A DNA stretch of 64,000 nt from Phylloscopus collybita (lineage: Eukaryota; Chordata; Aves; Passeriformes; Phylloscopidae), in the NCBI GenBank assembly GCA_027886175.1, contig JAJNNQ010000024.1, positions 31,785,001-31,849,000 on the forward strand, given 5' to 3'. Both the position numbers and the translations under genes were made by a program. This document shows positions 50,623 to 59,705 of the stretch, piece by piece. How positions within the stretch are numbered: position 1 is the first letter of the stretch; each line of letters opens with the position of its first letter. The notes under the pieces are model-generated. The model had not been told where the DNA came from and searched no databases. It worked only from the letters and a program-made list of their open reading frames with translations.

Positions 50623-53545
50623 CCTGAATCCATGGCATCTCACCAGCAAACCTGAAGGCTACATGCAGCTTCTGGGAACAGCTTTGAGTAGCTGCATATG
50701 AGGCACCTAGAAAAGGACTCTTTCCAGTGTAATTCACAGGATGTACCCCCTCTACTGTAATAGGAAGTCCGTGGCTTTGGTCCTAGCCACCAATTTCAGA
50801 TGAAATCATAACATGGCAACAGAGCTGAGTGCTGTGGGGAAATTAAGGAGATGGAAAATCAAAGTATTGGCTTCTCTTTTTGACAGAAAGATATCATCCA
50901 TCTAGACTTTCTAACTTTGCTTGTGCTCAGGTTCTTTCCATCGTTGTTGCTGCATTTTGCACCTGAATGAGATGAGGGGTGTGGTTTTCTCTAAAGATGC
51001 TCTATTAGTTTTCCTCAGAATGAGCACCAGTACTTTTGTGGCTCATTTAAGAGGCCAAAATTGTATGTATTGGAGCCTTGACTAATTGCTGAACCAGCAT
51101 GTTAAATGCAGGCAAACATAGCTCCCAGTGTAGTAGATTTGTATTTGGTGTCCCAGAGGATTGGGACTGCATCACAGTCTGTGAGGTTACAGACTGAGCT
51201 GTGGTCAACCCAAGCTTCTGGCTAGCCTTCCCTCATAGAGAGTAGGCCTGATCTTGCTGTTTCATTACAAGCATGAAAGTTGTCTGCTGTCTTCCTGCTT
51301 GGTTTTGATGTAGACTCTGCTTGCAGGATTGGTGAAACAGCATGACCCCCTGGTAGCTTCTTGAAGGCTTAGCATGTGTTCTTCCTGGCCCTTCTACAGA
51401 TCTAGAGCAAGTTTGGGGGCGTCCTCATCTGTCTGAATTATTGTTATTCTTTGCTGTAACCACACAAGATCTTCAACTCCTTCGTCTGGTCCAAGATGTC
51501 AAAGAAGCAAGACAAAAATGAACTGGGTAATAGGGAAGGAAAGGTCACTGGGAAACCATTGCATCAAAGGCTAAAGCATGTGTGTAATACTCAAGGAAAT
51601 AATAATCCTTGGGTCTAGATATGGAAGTAGAAAGAAATTTAAATTCAATCCCTACCTTTGCCTCTAGGCCTACCTGCATGTTTTCTTTGTTGGCAATGTC
51701 AGCTTAAGAAGTTCCCACCCCCTCACCACAGATACATGAATGAATTCAAATGAACTTGTCTTACCTGAAATGTTCCTTTTTGCTTTGAAGTGAAGATTAA
51801 GAGAGGGTTCCCGTCTTGCCTAGTTCTGTGTTGCTCAGACCCATGGTCTGTCTTATCTCAGAAGACTATCAGTAAGTAGAATCATTTTAGTAATTCAGTT
51901 TGACATGATTCCACAAGCAGATGTAGCTGCACAAATTAGGGCCGATAAACTGAAGCAGTACATTACAAAAAAAGGGGAATCAGTTAAATGGAAACTTTTT
52001 AAGTGCTTTTTTATAAAGAAAACATGGATATTTAGATCTCTGTTTTGTCACTTTACCTTCTAAGGTCTCAGTGTTGTGGCTGTAAGGTGACATGGGGAAT
52101 CAGCTTTTAATGTTTCGTCCTTTGATTTTACAGCAAGTTCTTACAGGGTAATAATTTTGGTATTTCTGCCCAACAGAAAATAAACTTGTAAGACACTGAT
52201 ATCTTCGTTTGTTGTTGGTTCTTTAGAGCTCAATTTAGCCTTTCCTCTTGAAACCAGGCTATCTCTTTTTTTACATATGCTGCTATTTTGTGTTTGCTTT
52301 GCTTATTTTTAGCAAAATTGCAGCTGGCTCTTAGTTTGATGCACTGTCTGGTTTCTTCTGGTGAAATTCCAAGAAAGGAAGCCTTGGGAACAGAGACCTA
52401 CAGTCCTTCTAGTCTTTGAAGTATTTTTGCATGGATCTCACCCATTCTGCAAGGGGACAGAAGTCTTTTAGTTCAGATCAAAATTTCCAGTATTTCTTTT
52501 GCCTCTTAGCTTTACTAAATCTTCTTCATCTCTTGGCCTACATAAAGGTGAGCTTTCCCAGACACATGAATTTTCTTTTTCTTTCTCCAGTGAGTTTTAA
52601 AGGCAGGTAGATGTCTCTTGCTGACCCTGATTATTGACACCAGGGAGCTGTGATCTCCAAGAGCAAGCACAGAAAGGAGTAGTGCCAGAAGAGAAGAATC
52701 TTCCATTGCTATTAAGTTGAAAAAAAAAAACCTTCATAAGTGTCCAAAAATCAACAGTGCAAAGATTTCATCTGTTCCTCAGCCTGTTGGTTTGTGTTTA
52801 CTGCCTTGATAACATCTTAAATATTTGCTTAATGTGGTTTTATTCATGTTCAGCTAATGGGCTAAGTGGACAGCTAGGGCTCATCTTCTTCAGGGACTGA
52901 CTTCCACAGGGTCTGCTTTTGTGTGTAACCCTGCAGTAAAAGCATGCAAGGCACCTGGCTGATCTTTTGCAGGAGAGTACTAATACACGTCATAAGGAAT
53001 TTTCCACTGCTGAGGACTTTCTCTGCCCTCTCTGTACAGGCTTCATTTCAAAACATTGCTGTCTGCATTGGCCAAAAATACTTTTCCCAAGGGTCAGTCA
53101 TTTTTCTTATTAGCAAGGTTTTATTTGATTTGTTGCCTGCTCCACACATGGTTCAGAGATCAGGAAGGAAATTGCACAGGGCTGAAACAGACAGGTGCAT
53201 GCATCAGCAACGGGCTGTAGACAGTTGGTGCCATTCATACCTTCATGGCCAGCTGGAGGGGCTGCCTGATTTGCAGAGATGTAGTTAATGCAGTCCTGGG
53301 TGGCTTGGTCACCTGGCTGGGACTAGCAATAACACCCAATGGATGGGTGAGGGCAGCCTGTGCTTGCATGCATTTTCACAGGACAGCAGGTATTTCAAGA
53401 TGCTTTGTTTTCTAGGTATTTGAAGTACTTGGCTCATCTTTGTCCAAGCTTGACTGATTCTGGTTACCAGCCATGAAGATCTTAAGGAAAGCTGTTGGCA
53501 TCTGTGTGTCTGTATTCCTGTTTGGAAGTCCGATCTTGAAGGTAT
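50623..53545. other. Non-coding DNA between CR1 and the unrecognised open frame
   Basis: AT-rich, with no gene or RNA recognised. The open frames here are short and have no known domain. Confidence 0.5.
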
Positions 53546-53549
53546 TTCT

Positions 53550-53912
53550 TCATCTTGGAGAGAGCAGGAACTTGGTGTAGATTTTGCTTAATATGTGAAA
53601 GCAAATTTTCTGTTCTTGACCATCCACTTCTGGCTCCTGCACAGAGAATATTAACAGCACTAGTTCTGCAAGGTCCTTAAAAGTAGCCTCGGAGAATGCA
53701 GGGTCTGGAAGATCGGGGGAGAAAAATGTATCGAGCGCTTTTCCCATAACAAGAAACAAACCGTCCTCCTCCAGCTCTGACTTCATGGCATCATCTTTGC
53801 TATCCTCCTTACCCTTGTCCTTTCCTTCCCGTGCACAGGGTATGCCTGGTGAAGATTCATCCCTGTCAGGATGCCAATGGAAACCCACCCTCTTACAGTT
53901 ACAGCAGATCAA
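53550..53912 (-). CDS. Unrecognised open frame, possible exon or gene relic
   Basis: A 120-codon minus-strand frame between the TEAD4 3' end and the CpG island, on the same strand as TEAD4. After a short start it has a charged, Lys/Asp/Glu-rich stretch (about residues 28-50, including GKDKGKEDSKDD). A segment rich in Leu, Phe and Asp follows and could form amphipathic helices (LAELVLLIFSVQEPE near residues 81-95). It ends ILSKIYTKFLLSPR and stop. The composition looks more protein-like than the other chance frames and is faintly reminiscent of helical-repeat proteins, but I do not recognise the family. An acceptor-like CTGACAG precedes codon 20 or so, so it could be a single exon entered by splicing. 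It could equally be a retrocopy fragment or chance. The methionine start is not defended. Confidence 0.35.
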   Translation of the reverse strand: MICCNCKRVGFHWHPDRDESSPGIPCAREGKDKGKEDSKDDAMKSELEEDGLFLVMGKALDTFFSPDLPDPAFSEATFKDLAELVLLIFSVQEPEVDGQEQKICFHILSKIYTKFLLSPR

Positions 53913-53937
53913 CTGGCATGCAGTTGCTTAATGAGGA

Positions 53938-53961
53938 AGTCAGTCAGTCAGTCAGTCAGTC
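53938..53961. repeat. (AGTC)6 microsatellite
   Basis: Perfect tandem copies of a four-base unit over about 24 bp. Confidence 0.95.
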
Positions 53962-54703
53962 CTCCTTCCACGTTAAATTGATTGTCCAGGCCATGCGACT
54001 CTCCCTGGCCACCCAATAAATTTCCTGTTCAACGGCTGCCAGAGCATCATGCAAACCACACCTTCCCTCAGAGCAACATGAATGGCTGCATCTTTCCCCC
54101 ACATCAGCAGCATTGTGAGGACCAAGATTATTTCCTCTCAGTGACTCGTGAATAGACAACCTCAGTTTACAAGTAAAGCAGAGAGGCTGTGTTTGATTGC
54201 CTTGGAAACACAGAAAGCAGAGCTGTTTTCACTCTTCTCTCTCATTCTTTTCCTCCAGTTTGCTTGCCAAATGACATCCTGTGCAATATTTGTGCACCTT
54301 ACTGTCTGCAGCCAACAGGTGGAATAATTTGACCTCTGTAAACAATTAATTTGCTGGTGCACAAGAGCACAGACTGGCTCTGTGAGCTTTGGTAGCTGTG
54401 CAGGGAGAACAGAAGCAAAAGCAGCAAGAATTATTTTAGCCTGTCAAGTCACCAGACTTGATACATAGAGGAAATCTGCTGGGCAAGACAACATGATTTA
54501 ACATACCCAATTTTCTAGGCATAACTTAATTTAAAATGCAAAAGAAAGACTGGCCTCTCATTAACATGCATGGAAGAGAGGGAAAAGGAAACATGCCTCT
54601 AACAGAGCAAGGCTGAATGAACCTGTGACTGCACAACTACTGATGTGGATAGGCAGCTGTGCAGGATATATGTGCAACCTCTATACACAGGCACATGAGC
54701 ATG

Positions 54704-54743
54704 TGACACCTATATAAATGTAACTGACACCTATATAAATGTA
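54704..54743. repeat. Two copies of a 19-base direct repeat
   Basis: The unit TGACACCTATATAAATGTA occurs at 54704-54722 and again, unchanged, at 54725-54743. Confidence 0.95.
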
Positions 54744-55127
54744 TGACAACACATGTCTGTGCATGTGTTGACTTTCACATGAATGTGTATTAATGTGTGA
54801 GCTCACACTCAGACCAGGTGTAGCATCAACATTTTCAGCCTGTTCATATGTGATCAGACTTGTGGAAGCTGCTGCCATTGCCACTGCCCCACCTGTATGC
54901 TCAGGTGCATACACTCCTTTTATGTGTGTGATCACACCCTGGGTATGCACTGTGGGAAGTGCTTTTTCACAGGATGTTGATTGTGGCAAAACCCTAAAGC
55001 AGTCATTTGCCTGTTTCCTTGACTCCAAGTCTTTTTCCCATTTGCACAAACCTGGAGATGGAAACTTTACTCTATCAATCACAAGCCAGCTCAGAGGTAC
55101 TTTTCTGAAAATACACAATATCTGCAG

Positions 55128-55231
55128 TTTATTTTTCAGTTTGGTATTGGGGGGGGGGGGGGCAGGGGTTGTTCAAGCACAGACTTTTTTCTTAGACATG
55201 CATTCCATGGACAACTCAGGGCAGAGAGTCT
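55128..55231 (-). other. TEAD4: Proposed TEAD4 3' UTR with first poly(A) signal
   Basis: Follows the TAG stop at 55232-55234. On the minus strand AATAAA occurs at 55133-55128, about 100 bases after the stop. A run of 14 C (G on the plus strand, 55149-55162) lies within it. Use of this signal is inferred; longer 3' ends are possible. Confidence 0.5.
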
Positions 55232-55345
55232 CTAGTCCTTCACCAGCCGGTAGATGTGATGTTGGGCACCATGGTCACTAGTTGATACTTCAAAAACATA
55301 TGCTATGCATAGCAAGGTCTCCTGTGTGTCCCTGTTTGTCACAAC
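55232..55345 (-). CDS. TEAD4: TEAD4 terminal coding exon
   Basis: Encodes the last 37 residues plus stop of the TEA-domain transcription factor TEAD4, a nuclear protein that binds DNA by its N-terminal TEA domain and recruits the Hippo-pathway co-activators YAP and TAZ through its C-terminal domain. The exon starts [18 protein letters not shown] and ends [12 protein letters not shown], the invariant family C-terminus. The Tyr of HHIYR corresponds to human TEAD4 Tyr429, at the YAP contact surface and equivalent to the residue changed in TEAD1 in Sveinsson chorioretinal atrophy. The acceptor reads CTTTTCTCTCTAG just before GTTGTG. The exon is in phase 0 and joins exon 58008-58160 directly. The final residue Asp and the STSD words show slight divergence from mammalian TEAD4. 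TEAD1 and TEAD3 are less likely, judged mainly from the neighbouring exon. Confidence 0.93.
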   Translation of the reverse strand, partial: VVTNRDTQETLLCIAYVFEVSTSDHGAQHHIYRLVKD

Positions 55346-57067
55346 CTAGAGAGAAAAGGAGAAGAAGCTGAAATGGCAACTGCTATTTCTCTGCTTACAT
55401 ATTCCAACACATTTAACATAAAGCAGGAAGTCAGTAATAGACAACAGAGAGGCGCAGGATCGATACAGAGCTTGCCCACACACCAAAGCACTTTTGCAGC
55501 CTCAGAGCCAGTGAAGAGACAGGGAGGTGAGCAGAGTCCACTGTGTGGAAAAGTCCACTGTGACCAAGCAGCGATCACATCAGTGGAAGCAGGTCCACCA
55601 GGTTCTCTACTTCCCACCCCTGCTGTCGCAGATTTCAGCAGAGGGAAAGTGTTTCACAAAATCTCTGTTTGCTCTCTTTGTTGGGTATAGAGAGGCTCCC
55701 TCCTGTGGCACACCCACTCCTGTTCACACATACATTGATACATCACAATCACAGACGGTCTTCCTTCATCTACTCCTGCCTGTCAATGGTAGACACAGAA
55801 CACGAGGATTATAAAGTGTAACTCCTTTTACAGGAGACTTACAAATTTGACTCCATTACCCCTCCCATTCCATACACTGTAGATGTTGGGAGAAGGATGG
55901 CTGCTACACTCATGCATTCTTACAGAAGCTCCTTTTTTTCCCTTTTTTTCTATGGCCCCTCAGGACCCTTAATGTCTCTACAACGTGACTGTCATGCAGT
56001 CATGTCAGCAGCATGGTGAAGGAGCAGTGTTGTCCTAGTTTCTGCAGTATGCACTATGTGGCAGAGACAAGAGAAATATTGCTCTCACAACTCCTAGCTC
56101 AGCTTCCCTCTCTGTCACTGCACAACTATGCACGTTCTTGTCACCTGAGTTTGTGCCATAGCTAAAGTTCTCTCCTGCTGGAGGAGACAGATTTTTATCA
56201 GCAGTAGCACAAATTCAACTGCAGAAGAAAACCATTCCAGCTGGAGGCTTGAACTGTACCAAATTTAACAATTATTTTTGTGAAAACAGGAAGAAAATAG
56301 CTGTTTTCAGACTTGCTTATAAATTTTAGCAGCCTGATTTAATCTATTCTGTTTTCTTTTCTTACTTCATGATTGGATTTGCAGTTGAAGTCCTTTCTTT
56401 TCTGCATGATGTGTGAGTTATACACATCCAGGTGTGCTAAGACACCAGGCCCTTTTCTGAAAAATGGGCTCTGAAATTTTGGGAGCTCTAGATCCAGAGA
56501 AATGTGCAAAGCAAGATAAATGATGCTTTTGGGATTAGGGGTATCTAAGCTCATAGAAGAGTCCAGAAAAAAAATATAATTAGACTTGCCTCAAAGGTGT
56601 TAGTGAGGACTACCAACATACCTTACATTATGCATTTTTCAGCTCCCCAGTGGGGAGTGGGAAATGCTCAGGCTGCTGCTCAGAGAGCAGCACTTTCATT
56701 TGCACAGGACTGCAAGGTAGTGTGTGCCAGCACCCACACAGGACGTGCCTTCAGTGCCAGAAGATAAGGGAAGGACGTGAGATTTTTCAAAACATAAAGC
56801 CCCTAAGGAAGTATAACTATGTGACAGCTATTTTCTTAGAATTTGTAGGAAATGCTGACCTGACTGAGGAACAAAACATGCAGAAGGCAGCTACAATGTT
56901 CCCCAATATGGATTACAGCACACAGGTTTTCCATCTCTGTCTCTGCCCCTCTCATGCTTTTGCTCATCTAAAAGAGCTCTCAGCATTTATACTCCTCATT
57001 TCTTCCAGATGTTTAAGATCTTAATGCAAACATGAAAGAATAAACTTCTCAATGCCCTGTGACGTGT

Positions 57068-57185
57068 ATTATTAACCTTGTATTTTATAGCTGATGTATC
57101 TGAGCCACAGAGCAGTGAAATGAGTTGCCTGCAGCTATCCAAGATCTTCAGAGAATGGAACGAAAACCACTTTGATTTCCAGTCT
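57068..57185 (+). mobile_element. Probable ancient MIR-type SINE
   Basis: TTATTAACCTTGTATTTTAT followed by AGCTGATGTATCTGAGCCAC and 'agagcagtgaaatgagttgcct' then 'gcagctatcc' lines up in order with the MIR core and flank. Those parts are the TTATTATCCCCATTTTACAG segment, GATGAGGAAACTGAGGC, the AGAGGTTAAGTGACTTGCC core and the CACACAGCTA segment. MIR is a tRNA-derived SINE active before the amniote radiation, so the match is expected to be poor (roughly two thirds identical by eye). It lies antisense within the TEAD4 intron. Confidence 0.55.
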
Positions 57186-57525
57186 TTCATACAGCCACCA
57201 GCATCTCTTCTACTTACCCAGCCTCACGTTCTCTGGGCAAAGATCTGTGATGCCTCTTACAGAGGTGAACACAGAATTCAGTCCATTAGAAAAAGCCACC
57301 TTTTAAGCTGTCTGTTCTCTTCCCAAATTTAGGCCGTAGCTGAGCCTGGAAAGGCTCCCAGTGTAACAAAACACTAATGCAAATCTAATTGCTGTAGCCT
57401 TGTAATCCTGACCTACCTAAAGGCTGCAGTGATTCAGAAGGTGTCACAGAGCTTCCCCATAACATCCCCCTTCCTTTGCATGTCTCCATATTCTGTACAG
57501 GTCCCGGATGGTCCTGAGGAAACTA

Positions 57526-57532
57526 CTTTCTT

Positions 57533-57569
<37 letters not shown>

Positions 57570-57574
57570 CTTTC
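57526..57574. repeat. CTTT/CT microsatellite
   Basis: A compound tract of CT and TTTC units, ending in a C-run. On the TEAD4 sense strand it is a purine (GA-rich) tract. Confidence 0.95.
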
Positions 57575-58007
57575 CCCCCTAATATGGTCAGTGAAGAACT
57601 CTTCCCACAGAAAAATCTTATAGCCATTCAATAGTGCCCTTGGGGTTTTTTTTACCTTGCAAAAAGGGCCAGGGCACAGAAAGGACCTCAATATTTGTGA
57701 AATAGTGGAATGAGCATTTCCTTCACTGACTTTTTCATCATTCCCTTTCCTTTGTCTCTCTGCCTCAGGAACTCTCTCTTTATTTTTCTTTTTGTCTCTC
57801 TCTTACCCAGGTCTCTTAAATTCTTGTGCTGTTCCTCTGCATGAGTAACTATCTCTAGAGCTCCATAAATGGTCTTGAAGTGCAATACACATGAAAGACA
57901 TTTAGTTCAATTAGATGCTGAGCTATAAAAGGAAATCTGCTTTGACTCTCAACAGGGAATTCCTGCATGGTGCTTACAGGTTGCCAAGTTGCAGCTGAAA
58001 TTCCCAC

Positions 58008-58160
58008 CTGTAAGATAGTGAAGTTCTCCAGCACACTGTTCATCATGTACTTCTCGGGGAGGTGCTTGAGTTTATGGATGAAGTTGATCATGTATTCGCA
58101 GAGAGGGGAGCGGTGGATGCGGTAGGAGTAGTGTCCGTTCTCGTAGCGTGCATACTCTGT
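58008..58160 (-). CDS. TEAD4: TEAD4 penultimate coding exon
   Basis: 153 bp, 51 codons, phase 0 at both ends. It starts [18 protein letters not shown] and continues [19 protein letters not shown], then ends [11 protein letters not shown]. The words [15 protein letters not shown] are the TEAD4 version of this stretch; TEAD1 has FENGRFVYRINRSPM, so the paralogue call rests mainly here. The Cys of PLCEYM, residue 21 of the exon, corresponds to human TEAD4 Cys367, the main auto-palmitoylated cysteine whose lipid fills the central pocket of the YAP-binding domain. The minus-strand acceptor is TTCTGCCTTGCAG and the donor is CAG followed by GTGGGA. Part of the immunoglobulin-like beta sandwich and its helix pair that docks YAP is encoded here. 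No frameshift or stop interrupts it. Confidence 0.96.
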
Positions 58161-59564
58161 CTGCAAGGCAGAACACAGAATGGGGACGTGGGGCTGTGCT
58201 GGCACACCAGTGACACTGTCACAGAAAGGGACTCAGAAAAATTACAGTGGCACTTCTAAATCATTTTATGGACAGCGGCCACAGTACTTCGCACCAAGGT
58301 CAGTCCCCTTGAGTCCTCCAATTTCTTTGGCTTGATTTCTTGTTTTCTTTAGAACAGTGGGTTCCAGCTTCTGAGCAGCAAACCCTCAAGGCACTGTGAA
58401 AGGTAACTAAGAGGAACAGACCAATTGACACCTACACTACAGTCTACATCTCTACTGGAAAATTACTAGGTGTGAATAAACTGAAAACATTAATAACTAC
58501 TGTTTTAGCAGACCAGGAAGTAATGGTAATAATACTATGCTCAGGATGCTTTATAGCTAAAAAGAACTAACAACTTTTGGTACCTGTTTGAGAGAGCACA
58601 GAATTTCTGCCCCCTCTTAGGAAAGGGTCTGGCCAGTGATACACAGAGGGATTTTTTTGCTCACATTCACACCTTAGGTCCTGTATATTTTATCTGCCTT
58701 TGAAGGGAAACTGAGGCCATATTCTGTGATTTCACAGCAGACCCTTAAATGCCTGTAACTTTCTTTCACCCCGGAAGCTGTAGTCTTTCATGTGCACCAT
58801 GACACCTTCCTTTAGCCCCTCTATCCCATCTGCAAATACTTAACCCAGCTTCAGGCATGCCTGTCATGTGACTGGAGGTGGGTTTTGGGGAAGGATGCAC
58901 CTTGAGCTGACTGTGGACATGAGAACAGCTGGTGTTCTGCACATAGATGCTTCTGCATCTCAAGGTTCCTTGAGAAACAGGGCAGCAGGAGGCATGTCAA
59001 AGTGAGCTCTCTTAGCAGCTGAAAGTGACATCAAAAATAATTTCTTCAATGCCAGTTATATGCATAACCCAGTTATTTGCAGTTCCCATGTTGCTCAAGC
59101 TGTAAGTGTATAAACTCTAGGTCTAATAAAACCATAAGACTATAGTCTTTAAATTATTACAGTCAAATTAATTGCTATAGTCTGTAAATGATCTGTTTAA
59201 AAGCATAGATGAGAGCAAGGTGTTGCTGATGTTTCACGTTTCTGGACTACAAAACATACCCGTTTCCTAGCTTTCCTTTGCTTCCCAAAAAATCCAGAGA
59301 ATTGGTAGAACTAAGAGTTGTATGTATTTACATCTCCTCAGAAACTGAGATTTAAGGGAAAAGTAGCAAATGCTAGCAGATCTTCAGTGAAATCCTAAGA
59401 CAAGACCATTTTGCAGGCTAAGTGACCTTATATCTGTGGCATCCATCTCCCTGACAAGAAGCATGAGATGTATTTTGCCTTGAGATACAAAGGCAGGATG
59501 CAAATACTTGAAGTGACAAAACAGCAGCCAGAGGGAACCTTGCACCCAGGTGTTTGCTCCTTAC
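58161..59564 (-). other. TEAD4: TEAD4 intron
   Basis: 1.4 kb between donor GTAAGG at 59564 and acceptor at 58161-58162. No further exon recognised. A weak 'aaactgaggcc' word near 58709 might be another old SINE relic but is too short to call. Confidence 0.9.
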
Positions 59565-59705
59565 CTCTACTTTTTCTACCACCTGCTTTCCAAAGGAACA
59601 CACTTTGGTGGAACAGGTAATGACCATGTTTTCTGGGCTCTCATACTGGCTGGAAACACCATAGAAAGATCTGGATTCATCTTCAATATTAGTATTCAAA
59701 TCAGC
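59565..59705 (-). CDS. TEAD4: TEAD4 internal coding exon
   Basis: 141 bp, 47 codons, phase 0. It starts [19 protein letters not shown], continues [18 protein letters not shown] and ends [10 protein letters not shown], joining directly to TEYARYENG in the next exon. NTNIEDE is the TEAD4-type sequence (TEAD1 has NCNIQDD). The Cys of KVCSFG corresponds to human TEAD4 Cys335, a secondary palmitoylation site. The acceptor reads TCTTTTTTTTGGTAG and the donor is GAG followed by GTAAGG. The preceding exon, expected to end with ...VKFW, is not found in the remaining 4.3 kb and should lie to the right of the window, as should the exons for the TEA DNA-binding domain. Confidence 0.96.

Larger units (their letters stand above)
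53913..55127. other. Intergenic DNA downstream of TEAD4
   Basis: Contains the (AGTC)n microsatellite at 53938-53961 and a two-copy 19-base repeat at 54704-54743. No gene recognised; part could be a longer alternative TEAD4 3' UTR. Confidence 0.5.
55346..58007 (-). other. TEAD4: TEAD4 intron before the last coding exon
   Basis: 2.66 kb between donor GTGGGA at 58007 and acceptor AG at 55346-55347. It holds a MIR-like SINE (57068-57185), a CTTT/CT microsatellite (57526-57574), and a plus-strand open frame at 56650-57024 that is not recognised and is probably by chance. Confidence 0.85.

Noticed and set aside
56650..57024. 124-codon plus-strand frame in the TEAD4 intron with several Cys
   Set aside because: No known zinc-binding pattern or family, antisense to TEAD4, no convincing splice sites.
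58680..58740. Second MIR-like word (aaactgaggcc)
   Set aside because: Too short, with no matching core or flank on either side.
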